A DNA stretch of 64,000 nucleotides from NCBI RefSeq assembly GCF_009731355.2, contig NZ_AP022810.1, forward strand, positions 2,260,001-2,324,000. The letters run 5' to 3'. The position numbers were made by a program, and so were the translations under genes. How positions within the stretch are numbered: the stretch's first letter is position 1; the number at the start of each line of letters is the position of its first letter. Source of the stretch: Desulfuromonas sp. AOP6 (GTDB taxonomy: Bacteria > Desulfobacterota > Desulfuromonadia > Desulfuromonadales > SZUA-540). The notes beneath the pieces were generated by a model. That model saw only the letters and a program-made list of their open reading frames with translations. It was not told where the DNA came from and did not search any database. Below are positions 51,566 to 59,675 of the stretch, piece after piece.

Positions 51566-52692
51566 GACGCGGTGAAGCAAGTGCCTGCTTCGGGGGAACT
51601 GGTGTAATGGACCGTGCCGCTCAGGTAGTTGCTGAGCAGCTCCATGCTGTAGGTGCCCAAGCCCCGGGAGGCGCCTTTGGTGGAAAAGGAGCGCTGGAAA
51701 ATACCGGCCTTGGCCTCCGGTGACAGAACGCCTGGGTTGTGCACCCAGAACTCGATGCAGTCTTTGCCGCCGCGGCACCCCAGCGTAACCCGGCCTCCAG
51801 CAGGACAGGCTTCCAGGGCGTTCTTGAGCATATTGCCCAGCACGCGGCCAAGCAGGGTTTTGTCACTGGTTACGGGAAGTGCCGCCGCCTCGGGATCGAC
51901 CCGCAGTTCCCTGCCGGTAGCCACTTCGTGCCGACGATAAAGATCTGCCAAAGTTTCGACCAAGGCGAGACTGGAGAAGGTTTCCACATCCAGCGCCAAC
52001 TCTCCCGACTCGGCCGCAGCCAGGGCCCGCTGGGCCTCGATTTCGTCAATGGTCTGTTCAGCGGCCAGATGGATCAGTTCAAAGATCCTCTCCTGTTGTC
52101 CCGGATCGCAGACACGCAGATGTTCGGCAAACCCCTTGATACTCCCGACTACATTCAAAATGTCATGGAAAAACATGCGCTCCAGAAAGGCACGGCGCTT
52201 TTCATGACTGACATCGGCCAGGGCAAAGACGGAAAACTTCTCGCCCTGAAAGGTCAGTGGTGTCGCGCGGACCACCAGATCAAGGGCCTCCATGCGTCCG
52301 TCGAACTGGCGGGAGAGGCGGAATTCCCGCTCATCGATCTCCCCTGCCAGGGCGCTCAACACCGCCAGGGCCGCTCCGCAGCTTTGGCACATGGGCCCGT
52401 CGCCGCAGCCCTGGCCGCTTGTCTCAACCCGCACGCACCGTAAGGCCTCACCAGGACGAAGTCCCCGCAAGGCCTCAACATCACAAACGCCGACAAGATC
52501 GAGCAGAGGCTTATTGGCATAGACGATCTGCCGCTGGTCGTTGACGATGGCCACCACCGTGGGCAAGGCTTCCAGCAGGTGTCGGGCCAGGAACCCGTCC
52601 GAGAAATAGCGCGCTTGCCGCGACAGCACATCCTCACCCGACCGGGCGTCGGCACAGGAATTCAGGTGAGATTTTCCAGATAGTGAGGTCAC
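51538..52692 (-). CDS. PAS sensor histidine kinase with Cys-rich motif
   Basis: 384 residues, no membrane helix. A PAS domain (about 35-165) contains Cys86, Cys96, Cys102 and Cys105 in a C-x9-C-x5-C-x2-C spacing, which could hold a metal or sense redox state. His176 in MFFHDILNVVGSIKG is the phospho-acceptor candidate in an HDILN-type H box. The HATPase domain has MLKNALEACP (N box), and ASRGLGTYSMEL as a degenerate G2 box. Start is GTG 52692 after GGAGGCAA. No response regulator lies beside it, so it is an orphan kinase. Confidence 0.85.
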   Translation of the reverse strand: MTSLSGKSHLNSCADARSGEDVLSRQARYFSDGFLARHLLEALPTVVAIVNDQRQIVYANKPLLDLVGVCDVEALRGLRPGEALRCVRVETSGQGCGDGPMCQSCGAALAVLSALAGEIDEREFRLSRQFDGRMEALDLVVRATPLTFQGEKFSVFALADVSHEKRRAFLERMFFHDILNVVGSIKGFAEHLRVCDPGQQERIFELIHLAAEQTIDEIEAQRALAAAESGELALDVETFSSLALVETLADLYRRHEVATGRELRVDPEAAALPVTSDKTLLGRVLGNMLKNALEACPAGGRVTLGCRGGKDCIEFWVHNPGVLSPEAKAGIFQRSFSTKGASRGLGTYSMELLSNYLSGTVHYTSSPEAGTCFTASYPLIVPLP

Positions 52693-52772
52693 GTCTTTGC
52701 CTCCTTCCCCGAGATCACAGGAGGCTATTTGAACACGACAGGCGATTCAAATGCAAGGGAGGATGCGAGCGG

Positions 52773-53471
52773 TTACTGACGCAGGTGAAAACGCAGACGC
52801 CGCGAGGCGACCTCAACAAGATCGCCTTCTTTGAGAGGGATATCCTCTGTCACACTGCGGCCGTTGACTTTCAGGCGGAGGCGACCTTCTCCCGGCGACA
52901 GGGTATATCCGTCCTTGCCCCGCAGGACATAGCCTGCCACTTTGGGGGCAAACCAGCCCCGCAGCTGGATATCGGCGCCTGGATCTTTCCCCATGACCGT
53001 CAGCGAGCGGGTCAGCTCAAATTCCCCCTCGTTCCCGGCGCTGCCAACATCGTTCAAAACTCCCAAGGGATAGCCCGACAGCTCCAAGCGGTCGAGAGCT
53101 TCGCGATGCTGCCGCGTCTCCAGCACCATGGTCTTGTCCATGTCGAGCTCTCGCAGGGCAGCCCCGGAGGAGACGCTGTCACCCTCCTCCATCATGAAGA
53201 CGAGGGTGTGCTTGCCGATCGTGACAGCGTCATCCGGTTTGAGGCCCCAGCGCGTAATTTTTCGCCCGTTCACAAAGGTTCCGTTGGTGCTGTTGAGGTC
53301 TTCGATAAAATAATGCCCCAACTGATTTTCTACCCGGGCATGAAAGCTTGAGACGGCCAGGTTGTCGATCTGCAGATCGTTCTCCAGGTTCCGTCCGATC
53401 GTCAACTGTTCCTTGTCCGTATCGACTACCTTGAGAACCTTGTCGTTGAATTTGAGCAGAATTCTGAGCAT
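52773..53471 (-). CDS. FHA-domain protein
   Basis: 232 residues from ATG 53471, with AGGAGG inside the upstream gene's end; the frame to 53705 is antisense-like sequence. The FHA domain spans about 1-100: IGRNLENDLQI, SSFHARVE and LNSTNGTFVNG, which bind phosphothreonine. The last 90 residues form a second compact domain with an FHA-like pattern (VMGKDPGADIQLRGW). Its phospho-partner is probably made by the kinase encoded upstream. It ends the kinase-phosphatase-FHA cluster. Confidence 0.88.
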   Translation of the reverse strand: MLRILLKFNDKVLKVVDTDKEQLTIGRNLENDLQIDNLAVSSFHARVENQLGHYFIEDLNSTNGTFVNGRKITRWGLKPDDAVTIGKHTLVFMMEEGDSVSSGAALRELDMDKTMVLETRQHREALDRLELSGYPLGVLNDVGSAGNEGEFELTRSLTVMGKDPGADIQLRGWFAPKVAGYVLRGKDGYTLSPGEGRLRLKVNGRSVTEDIPLKEGDLVEVASRRLRFHLRQ

Positions 53472-53478
53472 CCCCTTA

Positions 53479-54264
53479 TTACCTCCTGAATCGCGGCAGC
53501 CGTCCCTTGAAAAAACGGCTGATCCCGTTGGGCTGACAAAAAAACAGTACTGCGGTGATATTGTCCTTTCCTCCGGCGGCATTGGCGGCATCGACCAGAC
53601 GGGCGCAGGCCGTGCGAGGATCGTCTGTCGACAGGACCAGAGAAAGGATGGTTTCATCATCCAGCATGTCGGTAAGACCGTCGGTACACAGCAGGTAACG
53701 GTCATCCTCTTCGATAGTAAACTGAGCGACTGACACTTCCGTGTTGGGGAAAGATCCCAGCGCCCGGGTCAGCACGTGTCGATTAGGTGAAACAGTCGCA
53801 TCGGCCGGGGAGAGCAGACCCTGAAGAACCTGCTCGTGCACCAGCGTATGATCCTCTGTCAGCAGCTCGAGGCTCCCCTGGCGCACGCGGTAGAGTCGGC
53901 TGTCGCCAACGTGGGCGACGGTCATCCGCTCACCCTGAATCCAGGCAGTCACCAGTGTGCACCCCATGCCGCGCCAGCCAGGATTGTCACGGGCTTCCCG
54001 GGAAACCGCCTCGTCGGCGGCCAAAAACGCCTGCCGCAGAGCCTCATCCGCCGACATGTCGGCAAAGGCTTTGCCCTGATCCAAGTCCTGCAAAAACTTC
54101 TGCACTTCCCGCACCGCCAGACTGCTGGCAACCTCACCGGCCGCATAGCCGCCCATGCCATCGGCCACGACAAACAGACCTCGTTCGGGGGAAAGGATGA
54201 AGCTGTCTTCGTTGTTCTCGCGAAGCAGCCCCTGATCAGTCTGTCCCCAGGATAGGAGGCGCAT
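53479..54264 (-). CDS. PP2C-type serine/threonine phosphatase
   Basis: 261 residues of the Stp/PrpC type. The metal-binding Asp residues are in NNEDSF, VADGMGGYAAGEVAS, and DGLTD, DNITAVLFF. It would reverse phosphorylation by the adjacent kinase. Its ATG is three bases past the kinase stop, so the two are translated together; the FHA protein follows by seven bases. Confidence 0.92.
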   Translation of the reverse strand: MRLLSWGQTDQGLLRENNEDSFILSPERGLFVVADGMGGYAAGEVASSLAVREVQKFLQDLDQGKAFADMSADEALRQAFLAADEAVSREARDNPGWRGMGCTLVTAWIQGERMTVAHVGDSRLYRVRQGSLELLTEDHTLVHEQVLQGLLSPADATVSPNRHVLTRALGSFPNTEVSVAQFTIEEDDRYLLCTDGLTDMLDDETILSLVLSTDDPRTACARLVDAANAAGGKDNITAVLFFCQPNGISRFFKGRLPRFRR

Positions 54265-54267
54265 CGA

Positions 54268-56808
54268 TCATCCTATCTCCTGCAGGCAGGCCTGCAGGTG
54301 CTTTAAAACCTGACCGGCGTTGGCATAACGCCGGGTCTGGGCTTTGGTGAGAAGTTTCTCGACCACCGGCAGGCAGCAATCCGGCACGTCGGGAGCGATT
54401 TCCCGCAGAGGAGTATAGGAGCCGTTGGCAATGGTGAACATGAGGGCGCCAAGACTGTCTCCCTCAAAAGGTTTTTCACCGCTGAGCAGTTCATAAAAAA
54501 CAACCCCCAGCGAAAAGAGATCGGAGCGGCCATCGACCTTCTTGCCCGCCACCTGCTCGGGCGACATGTAACTGGGCGTGCCGAGAATGACTCCCGTCTG
54601 CGTCCGCGAGGTCGGCACCAGCCGGGCTATGCCGAAATCGGTGACCTTGACCTGGCCGCTGGACGTGAGCATGATATTGCCGGGCTTGATGTCACGGTGG
54701 ACGACTTCATGCTCATGGGCATATTCAAGAGCGCCAGCGACCTTGGAGACAATACGCAGCACTTCAGCCGGCGGAAGTAGACGGCCTTTCTGACAGTGCC
54801 GGCTTAAATCCCCTCCCTCCAGCAATTCCATGGCCATGTAGGCCATATCATGGTCTTCACCCACATCGTATATGGTGACAATATTGGGATGATTGAGACG
54901 ACCGGCTGCTTCCGCCTCGCGAAAAAAACGTTCCTTGACCTCTGCAAGCTTCTCCGGTTCGATGGCTGCGTAACTGAGGGTCTTGATGGCCACTTCCCGG
55001 TTTATTCTGGGATCACGACCCAGATAGACAGTGCCCATGGCTCCCTGTCCGAGCTCCCTCAAAACTTCGTAGCGACCCAAAGTCGGCGTTATGGCGCCCG
55101 GATCAAGTACCAGCGTTGACTCATGTCTGCCGTTGGTACCGAAAGAGACGGGATTCGCCCCCTTGCGCAGCTTTTCCAGGCGGGCGGAAACGTCCCTGAA
55201 TTTGCCATGGCGCGCGATATGTTCATAAACCGCTACGGCTTTGTGAAACATTCTCTTGCGCTCGAAATCAAGACCAAGGCTATAGAGCAGTTCCCGCACG
55301 GAAGCATCATGGGGGGGACAGGCCATGAATTTTTCCTGTGCCAGATCGAGCATGCCCTGCCCCTGCAAAGTCACTCCCTGCAGCTTGTTGGTAATCGCCT
55401 TCTCGCTGCGCTCCCGGGCAGCAGCAAACCAACGGGAAAAACCCAGGAGCATAAACCCGGCCACGGCAAAACAGGTCGCGGAAAGTGGCGAGACCCAATA
55501 ACCGAGGGACACCATAAGAGCGATACTCAGCCCGTACCAGGTTGCCAGGAAAATCGTCAGAATCATGGCTCCTACGCGCAGACTGACACGGGGCAGCACC
55601 AGAAGCAGAAAGAACCCGAAATAGAGGAGAACCGCCACCTCCAGCACCCAGCCCCAAGGAGGGACAACCACGGTCGCACCGGACAGAATCGTCGCCACCG
55701 CCTGGGCACCAACGAGAACGGCTGGCAATGAACCACTGCCGGGCCCAGGCAGATAAGAAGCTTGATCAGGGGCCGAAAGTCCAATGAGAACCGTCTTCCC
55801 GTGCAAAGCTGCTGCAGGAACCTCTCCGGCCAGGAGACGCGCGGCAGAGAAGACAGGCATCGTCTCACCAGGGGAAGCCGAAGGAAGCAGGAGGCGGAAA
55901 CCGTGATCCGTGGAAACGCGCACTGACTTTAGCTCAAGGCCAAAGAAATCCCGGCGATCATCCACCATTTTCCATGTTGAAGGAGGGACTCCCAGGGATA
56001 CGGCAGCCAGGCTCAATGGCAGCGAGGGGACAAAACGGTCACCGACAGCGACAAAAAGTGGCACTCTTCTGACCGCGCCGTCTTCATCGGGCAGCAGAAG
56101 CAGATGGCCCAGCGCCGTGGCGGCGTTGGACAGGGGCCGGAAAGGTGGAACAATCGCGCTCGCCCGGGGAAGTGGATAGGCCATGGTGGCAAGGGGATGA
56201 CGCAGAGCCCCCAACAGGGACGCAAGATCTGAAGTCGTATCGGGGGCGGGGATGGTCCATGGGGGCTGGCCTGTCAGAGGACCCGGCATCTGGGCTTCTT
56301 CCCCAGAGAACTCAAAGAGCACGGGCAGAACGACTTTACTGGCGGCCAGGGCGCGGGCAAGGGCTGCGTCTCCGTCCAGGTCTGCCTCCATCTGGCCTAG
56401 CAGGGTCGCCATCGCCTCCTTTTCCACTGAAACCGGTGGTCCATCAGGAGAAAAGAGTTGGCTTTTCAATTTTCGAACCCTGTCAAGGGCCGGCGCGGCT
56501 TCTGGGTAGGTCAGCGGGAGATAGATCCCGATAGCGCGAGTCTTTTGCTCCGTCAGACGCTCCACCATGCGGGCCAGAAGACTGCGGGACCAGGGCCAGG
56601 CCCCCATTTCGGCCAGGCTGGCCTGGTCGATAGCCACAACGGCGACCTGCCCGGTGGCCGGGAGGGGACGATAGCGACTGAGAACATCCAGCAGGGGGTA
56701 GTCAAGACGGCGCAGCGGGGAAGCATTGAACAAAACCGCCAGCAGAACCAGCAGCAGGAGCAGCAGACCAGCAAGCCAGGGGGCGAAAATGCGGCGAGAG
56801 AGCATCAT
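54268..56808 (-). CDS. CHASE2-domain serine/threonine protein kinase
   Basis: 846 residues. One N-terminal TM helix, an extracytoplasmic CHASE2 sensor (about 35-390; VAVVAIDQASLAEMGAWPWS, KTVLIGLSAPDQAS), three TM helices to about 455, a linker with a short TPR-like part, and a Hanks-type kinase domain from about 578: GQGAMGTVYLG (glycine loop), VAIKTL (Lys), HRDIKPGNIML (catalytic loop), DFGIARL and GTPSYMSPEQ. It should read an outside signal and phosphorylate Ser/Thr targets, perhaps the FHA protein. A GGATGATTTC ribosome site is weak. Confidence 0.92.
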   Translation of the reverse strand: MMLSRRIFAPWLAGLLLLLLVLLAVLFNASPLRRLDYPLLDVLSRYRPLPATGQVAVVAIDQASLAEMGAWPWSRSLLARMVERLTEQKTRAIGIYLPLTYPEAAPALDRVRKLKSQLFSPDGPPVSVEKEAMATLLGQMEADLDGDAALARALAASKVVLPVLFEFSGEEAQMPGPLTGQPPWTIPAPDTTSDLASLLGALRHPLATMAYPLPRASAIVPPFRPLSNAATALGHLLLLPDEDGAVRRVPLFVAVGDRFVPSLPLSLAAVSLGVPPSTWKMVDDRRDFFGLELKSVRVSTDHGFRLLLPSASPGETMPVFSAARLLAGEVPAAALHGKTVLIGLSAPDQASYLPGPGSGSLPAVLVGAQAVATILSGATVVVPPWGWVLEVAVLLYFGFFLLLVLPRVSLRVGAMILTIFLATWYGLSIALMVSLGYWVSPLSATCFAVAGFMLLGFSRWFAAARERSEKAITNKLQGVTLQGQGMLDLAQEKFMACPPHDASVRELLYSLGLDFERKRMFHKAVAVYEHIARHGKFRDVSARLEKLRKGANPVSFGTNGRHESTLVLDPGAITPTLGRYEVLRELGQGAMGTVYLGRDPRINREVAIKTLSYAAIEPEKLAEVKERFFREAEAAGRLNHPNIVTIYDVGEDHDMAYMAMELLEGGDLSRHCQKGRLLPPAEVLRIVSKVAGALEYAHEHEVVHRDIKPGNIMLTSSGQVKVTDFGIARLVPTSRTQTGVILGTPSYMSPEQVAGKKVDGRSDLFSLGVVFYELLSGEKPFEGDSLGALMFTIANGSYTPLREIAPDVPDCCLPVVEKLLTKAQTRRYANAGQVLKHLQACLQEIG

Positions 56809-57052
56809 GAAATCATCCGGGGGAACGGGTACCTGAAGGCAGAGTCAATGTGTTCAAGCAAATTGCGTTCCACAGTGAGTGTAGATAGCTCTAGAGGCTT
56901 CAACTGCGGCCAGAAGGCGGGAGAACCGGGGCAGACGGGGGGGGGTGACGGGTAGTAAATATCATCGGGTGTGAATTGGCGAAGTCATATCCGACGAGGG
57001 CGAGACAAAAAAAGTCACTCGCCCCCGTACCCGGCGGAATAAAGGCAGGATC
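56809..57052. other. Spacer between the kinase gene and the Lon-like gene
   Basis: No gene seen. An imperfect hairpin GGGCGAGAC/GTCACTCGCCC (56998-57023) with seven A in the loop may end lon-like transcripts (T-run on the minus strand). A stretch of eight or nine G sits near 56938-56946. Confidence 0.4.
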
Positions 57053-59470
57053 TCAGCCTTTGTCGTTTTTATCGCCGTCCTTACTGGTGGAAAACCGGCG
57101 GAGGTTTTCGGCCATATCACGAAGCCGTTTGTCCACCAGGTAGTTGACCGTCCCTTCCAGCCAGCTTCCGTCCTCCTGCAGTTCTCCGGCTGGCACTCCC
57201 GTGAGAATTTCGATCCCTTCATCGATAGTGGACACCGACCAGATGTTGAATTCCCCTTCACTTACGGCGTTGATGACTTCTTCGTGCAGCATGAGGTTTT
57301 TCCGATTCTGCACCGGGATGACCACCCCCTGTTCCCCCGTCAGGCCTTTGGCTTTGCAGACGGCGAAAAAGCCCTCTATCTTCTCGTTGACGCCGCCGAT
57401 GGGCTGTATCTGACCGCGCTGATTGACCGAGCCCGTCACGGCGATGCCCTGGCGGATGGGCAATCGGGAGAGGGAGGAGAGCAGACCGTAGAGCTCAGCG
57501 GAAGAGGCACTGTCCCCCTCCACCCCGGCGTAGGACTGTTCGAAACCGATGGAGGCGGCGAATGAAAGCGGTTTGTCCTGGGCAAAACGGTCCCCGAAAA
57601 AGCCGGTCAGAATCAGCACCCCCTTGTCGTGGATGGGGCCGGAAAGCTTGACTTCCCGTTCGATATTGACCACGCCGCCCTTGCCCAGGTAGGTCCGCAC
57701 AGTCAGGCGCGAAGGCTTGCCGAAGGAGTAATCGCCCAACAGATAGACAGAAAGCCCATTGACCTGACCAACCACTTCCCCTTCGGTGTCGACCAGGATA
57801 GTGCCATCCTCGATGAACTCCTGCAGGCGCTCCTCGGTTTTATTGGAGCGATACACCTTGGCGTCCACCGCCAGCTGAACGTGACTGCCATCGACAGTGG
57901 GGCTTCCCTGCTGACCGGCATAAAAGGAAGCCTCCCTGAGGATGTCGGCCAGATCGATGAAGCGCGAAGACAGGCGGTTCTGATCCTCGATAAGCCGGGC
58001 GGAATACTCTACCAACCTCGCCACTCCGGCCGGCTTGAAGGGAAGCAACTTCTCATCCCGGCAGTGGGTCGCCACAAAGGAAGCGTACTGCTGCACATTT
58101 TCCCAGGTATTTTTCATCATGCGATCGAAGTCGGCTTTCACCTTGAACAGCTTGCGAAAATCGGGATCAAGCTGGTAGAGGAGATAGTAGAGCATCGGTG
58201 TACCGATGAGGATAATCTTGCAGTCGAGAGGAATGGGTTGCGGCTTGAGGGATACGGTGGAGATAAGACGGTACTGCTCCATCAGATCCTCGATCTTGAC
58301 TTCCTTGTTGCGGATGCAGCGTTTGAGGGCTTCGTAAGAGAAGAGATTGATCAGTACTTCGCGGCAATCGAGAATGAGGTAGCCGCCGTTGGCGCGATGA
58401 ATCGCCCCCGCCTTGACCATGGTGAAATTGGTGGAGGCATTACCCATGTGAATGATGTGCTCGATACGGCCGAAAAGGTTGAAATAAGTGGGATTGGCCT
58501 CGTATACAACGGGAGAGCCTTTCTGTTCGCTGTTGTCGACGAACAGATTCACCCGGTAGCGCTCAATGACCGATTCCTGATCGTTGCCCTTCATGCCGGG
58601 CAGCATGATCTGCGGCCCCTGGCTGGGTCGGAATGCCTCGATATGCTCCAGAATATCCTTTTTGCAATGGGCGAAGTGTTCGCGGACCTTTTCATACTTG
58701 CCGTATTTTTCTTCCAGTTCGTCAAAGAGATGGCCAATGGCGGCCATCAGCACATCTTTTTCCATCTGCTCCGTGGCGGCCCGCAGTTTCTTCTCGATCT
58801 CCCGCACACGGCGCATCACCTCATTAAGCTGTTCCTGCAGGACCTCCCCTTTTTTCTCGAGGCCCTCCCGGTCCTTTTCAGAGAGTTCCTCGTATTCCTG
58901 CTGCGAGATCGGATGACCGTCCTGGGTGGGTACCAGCACGAGCCCACTCACAGTGCGCTGCAGGATGAAGCCCTCCTTGTTGACCTTCTCTTCCAAAGTC
59001 TGAAAGAGCTTTTTATGGCGTTCCTGTGACTCGGCGACCAGGCGATTTTTATGTTGCTCATACTCCTTGCTTTCAAAGATTTTAGGAATCTCCTCCGCCA
59101 GCCGGCTGACAAGACTGTCGACATCCTTCTGCAGCTCCTTACCCTCGCCGGCGGGCAGGCGCAGATGGGTTGGCCCGGCCCCGTCGACGAAATCATAAAG
59201 ATAACACCAGTCGTCCGGCACGGACTCATCGGCAGCCCGTGTCTTGAGCATCTTCTTGATGGTGGAAGAGCGGCCGGTGCCCGGTTCGCCGAGGATAAAA
59301 ATATTGAAGCCGCCATCCGAGATCCCCAATCCAAACTCGATGGCCGTCAGGGCCCGATCTTGACCGATGGTTCCCTCCAGACAGGAGATATCGCGGGTCG
59401 TGGTGAATTCGAATTGGGCAGGATCGCAGCGCCAAGTCAGTTCTTCCGGGGCCAGCCGATGAGTATCCAC
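57053..59470 (-). CDS. Lon-like ATP-dependent protease (AAA_32/LonB-type family)
   Basis: 805 residues. An N-terminal ATPase part with P-loop GEPGTGRS (61-68, Arg in place of the usual Lys), a long helical coiled region (about 110-290), a second AAA-like part, and a C-terminal Lon protease domain. The Ser-Lys dyad is visible in EGDSASSAELYG (Ser near 652) and GGVNEKIEGF (Lys near 695). It belongs to the family seen beside stress genes and is distinct from classic Lon. The start is GTG 59470 after GGGAG. Cytoplasmic; likely removes damaged proteins. Confidence 0.88.
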   Translation of the reverse strand: MDTHRLAPEELTWRCDPAQFEFTTTRDISCLEGTIGQDRALTAIEFGLGISDGGFNIFILGEPGTGRSSTIKKMLKTRAADESVPDDWCYLYDFVDGAGPTHLRLPAGEGKELQKDVDSLVSRLAEEIPKIFESKEYEQHKNRLVAESQERHKKLFQTLEEKVNKEGFILQRTVSGLVLVPTQDGHPISQQEYEELSEKDREGLEKKGEVLQEQLNEVMRRVREIEKKLRAATEQMEKDVLMAAIGHLFDELEEKYGKYEKVREHFAHCKKDILEHIEAFRPSQGPQIMLPGMKGNDQESVIERYRVNLFVDNSEQKGSPVVYEANPTYFNLFGRIEHIIHMGNASTNFTMVKAGAIHRANGGYLILDCREVLINLFSYEALKRCIRNKEVKIEDLMEQYRLISTVSLKPQPIPLDCKIILIGTPMLYYLLYQLDPDFRKLFKVKADFDRMMKNTWENVQQYASFVATHCRDEKLLPFKPAGVARLVEYSARLIEDQNRLSSRFIDLADILREASFYAGQQGSPTVDGSHVQLAVDAKVYRSNKTEERLQEFIEDGTILVDTEGEVVGQVNGLSVYLLGDYSFGKPSRLTVRTYLGKGGVVNIEREVKLSGPIHDKGVLILTGFFGDRFAQDKPLSFAASIGFEQSYAGVEGDSASSAELYGLLSSLSRLPIRQGIAVTGSVNQRGQIQPIGGVNEKIEGFFAVCKAKGLTGEQGVVIPVQNRKNLMLHEEVINAVSEGEFNIWSVSTIDEGIEILTGVPAGELQEDGSWLEGTVNYLVDKRLRDMAENLRRFSTSKDGDKNDKG

Positions 59471-59675
59471 TCTTTACTCCCTCTCTCCGCTACTATTAGT
59501 CCAGCATTTACAGTAATCTTGCTCCCTTTCTGAAGTGTAGCAGCCTGCGCACGGATCACAACCTGCTTGGGCGGGTGAGAGGTTTCGCCTCAGGAAAAGA
59601 AAGCCTGGAGCATTGATCCCTGGCGTTCAGCAGGTATCCTTATGGTTGGACATCCGACACCAAGAAGGAGAAACC

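Noticed and set aside
57629-59029. 466-residue frame opposite the Lon-like gene
   Set aside because: Mirror of a well-supported gene in a GC-rich genome; no recognisable motifs.
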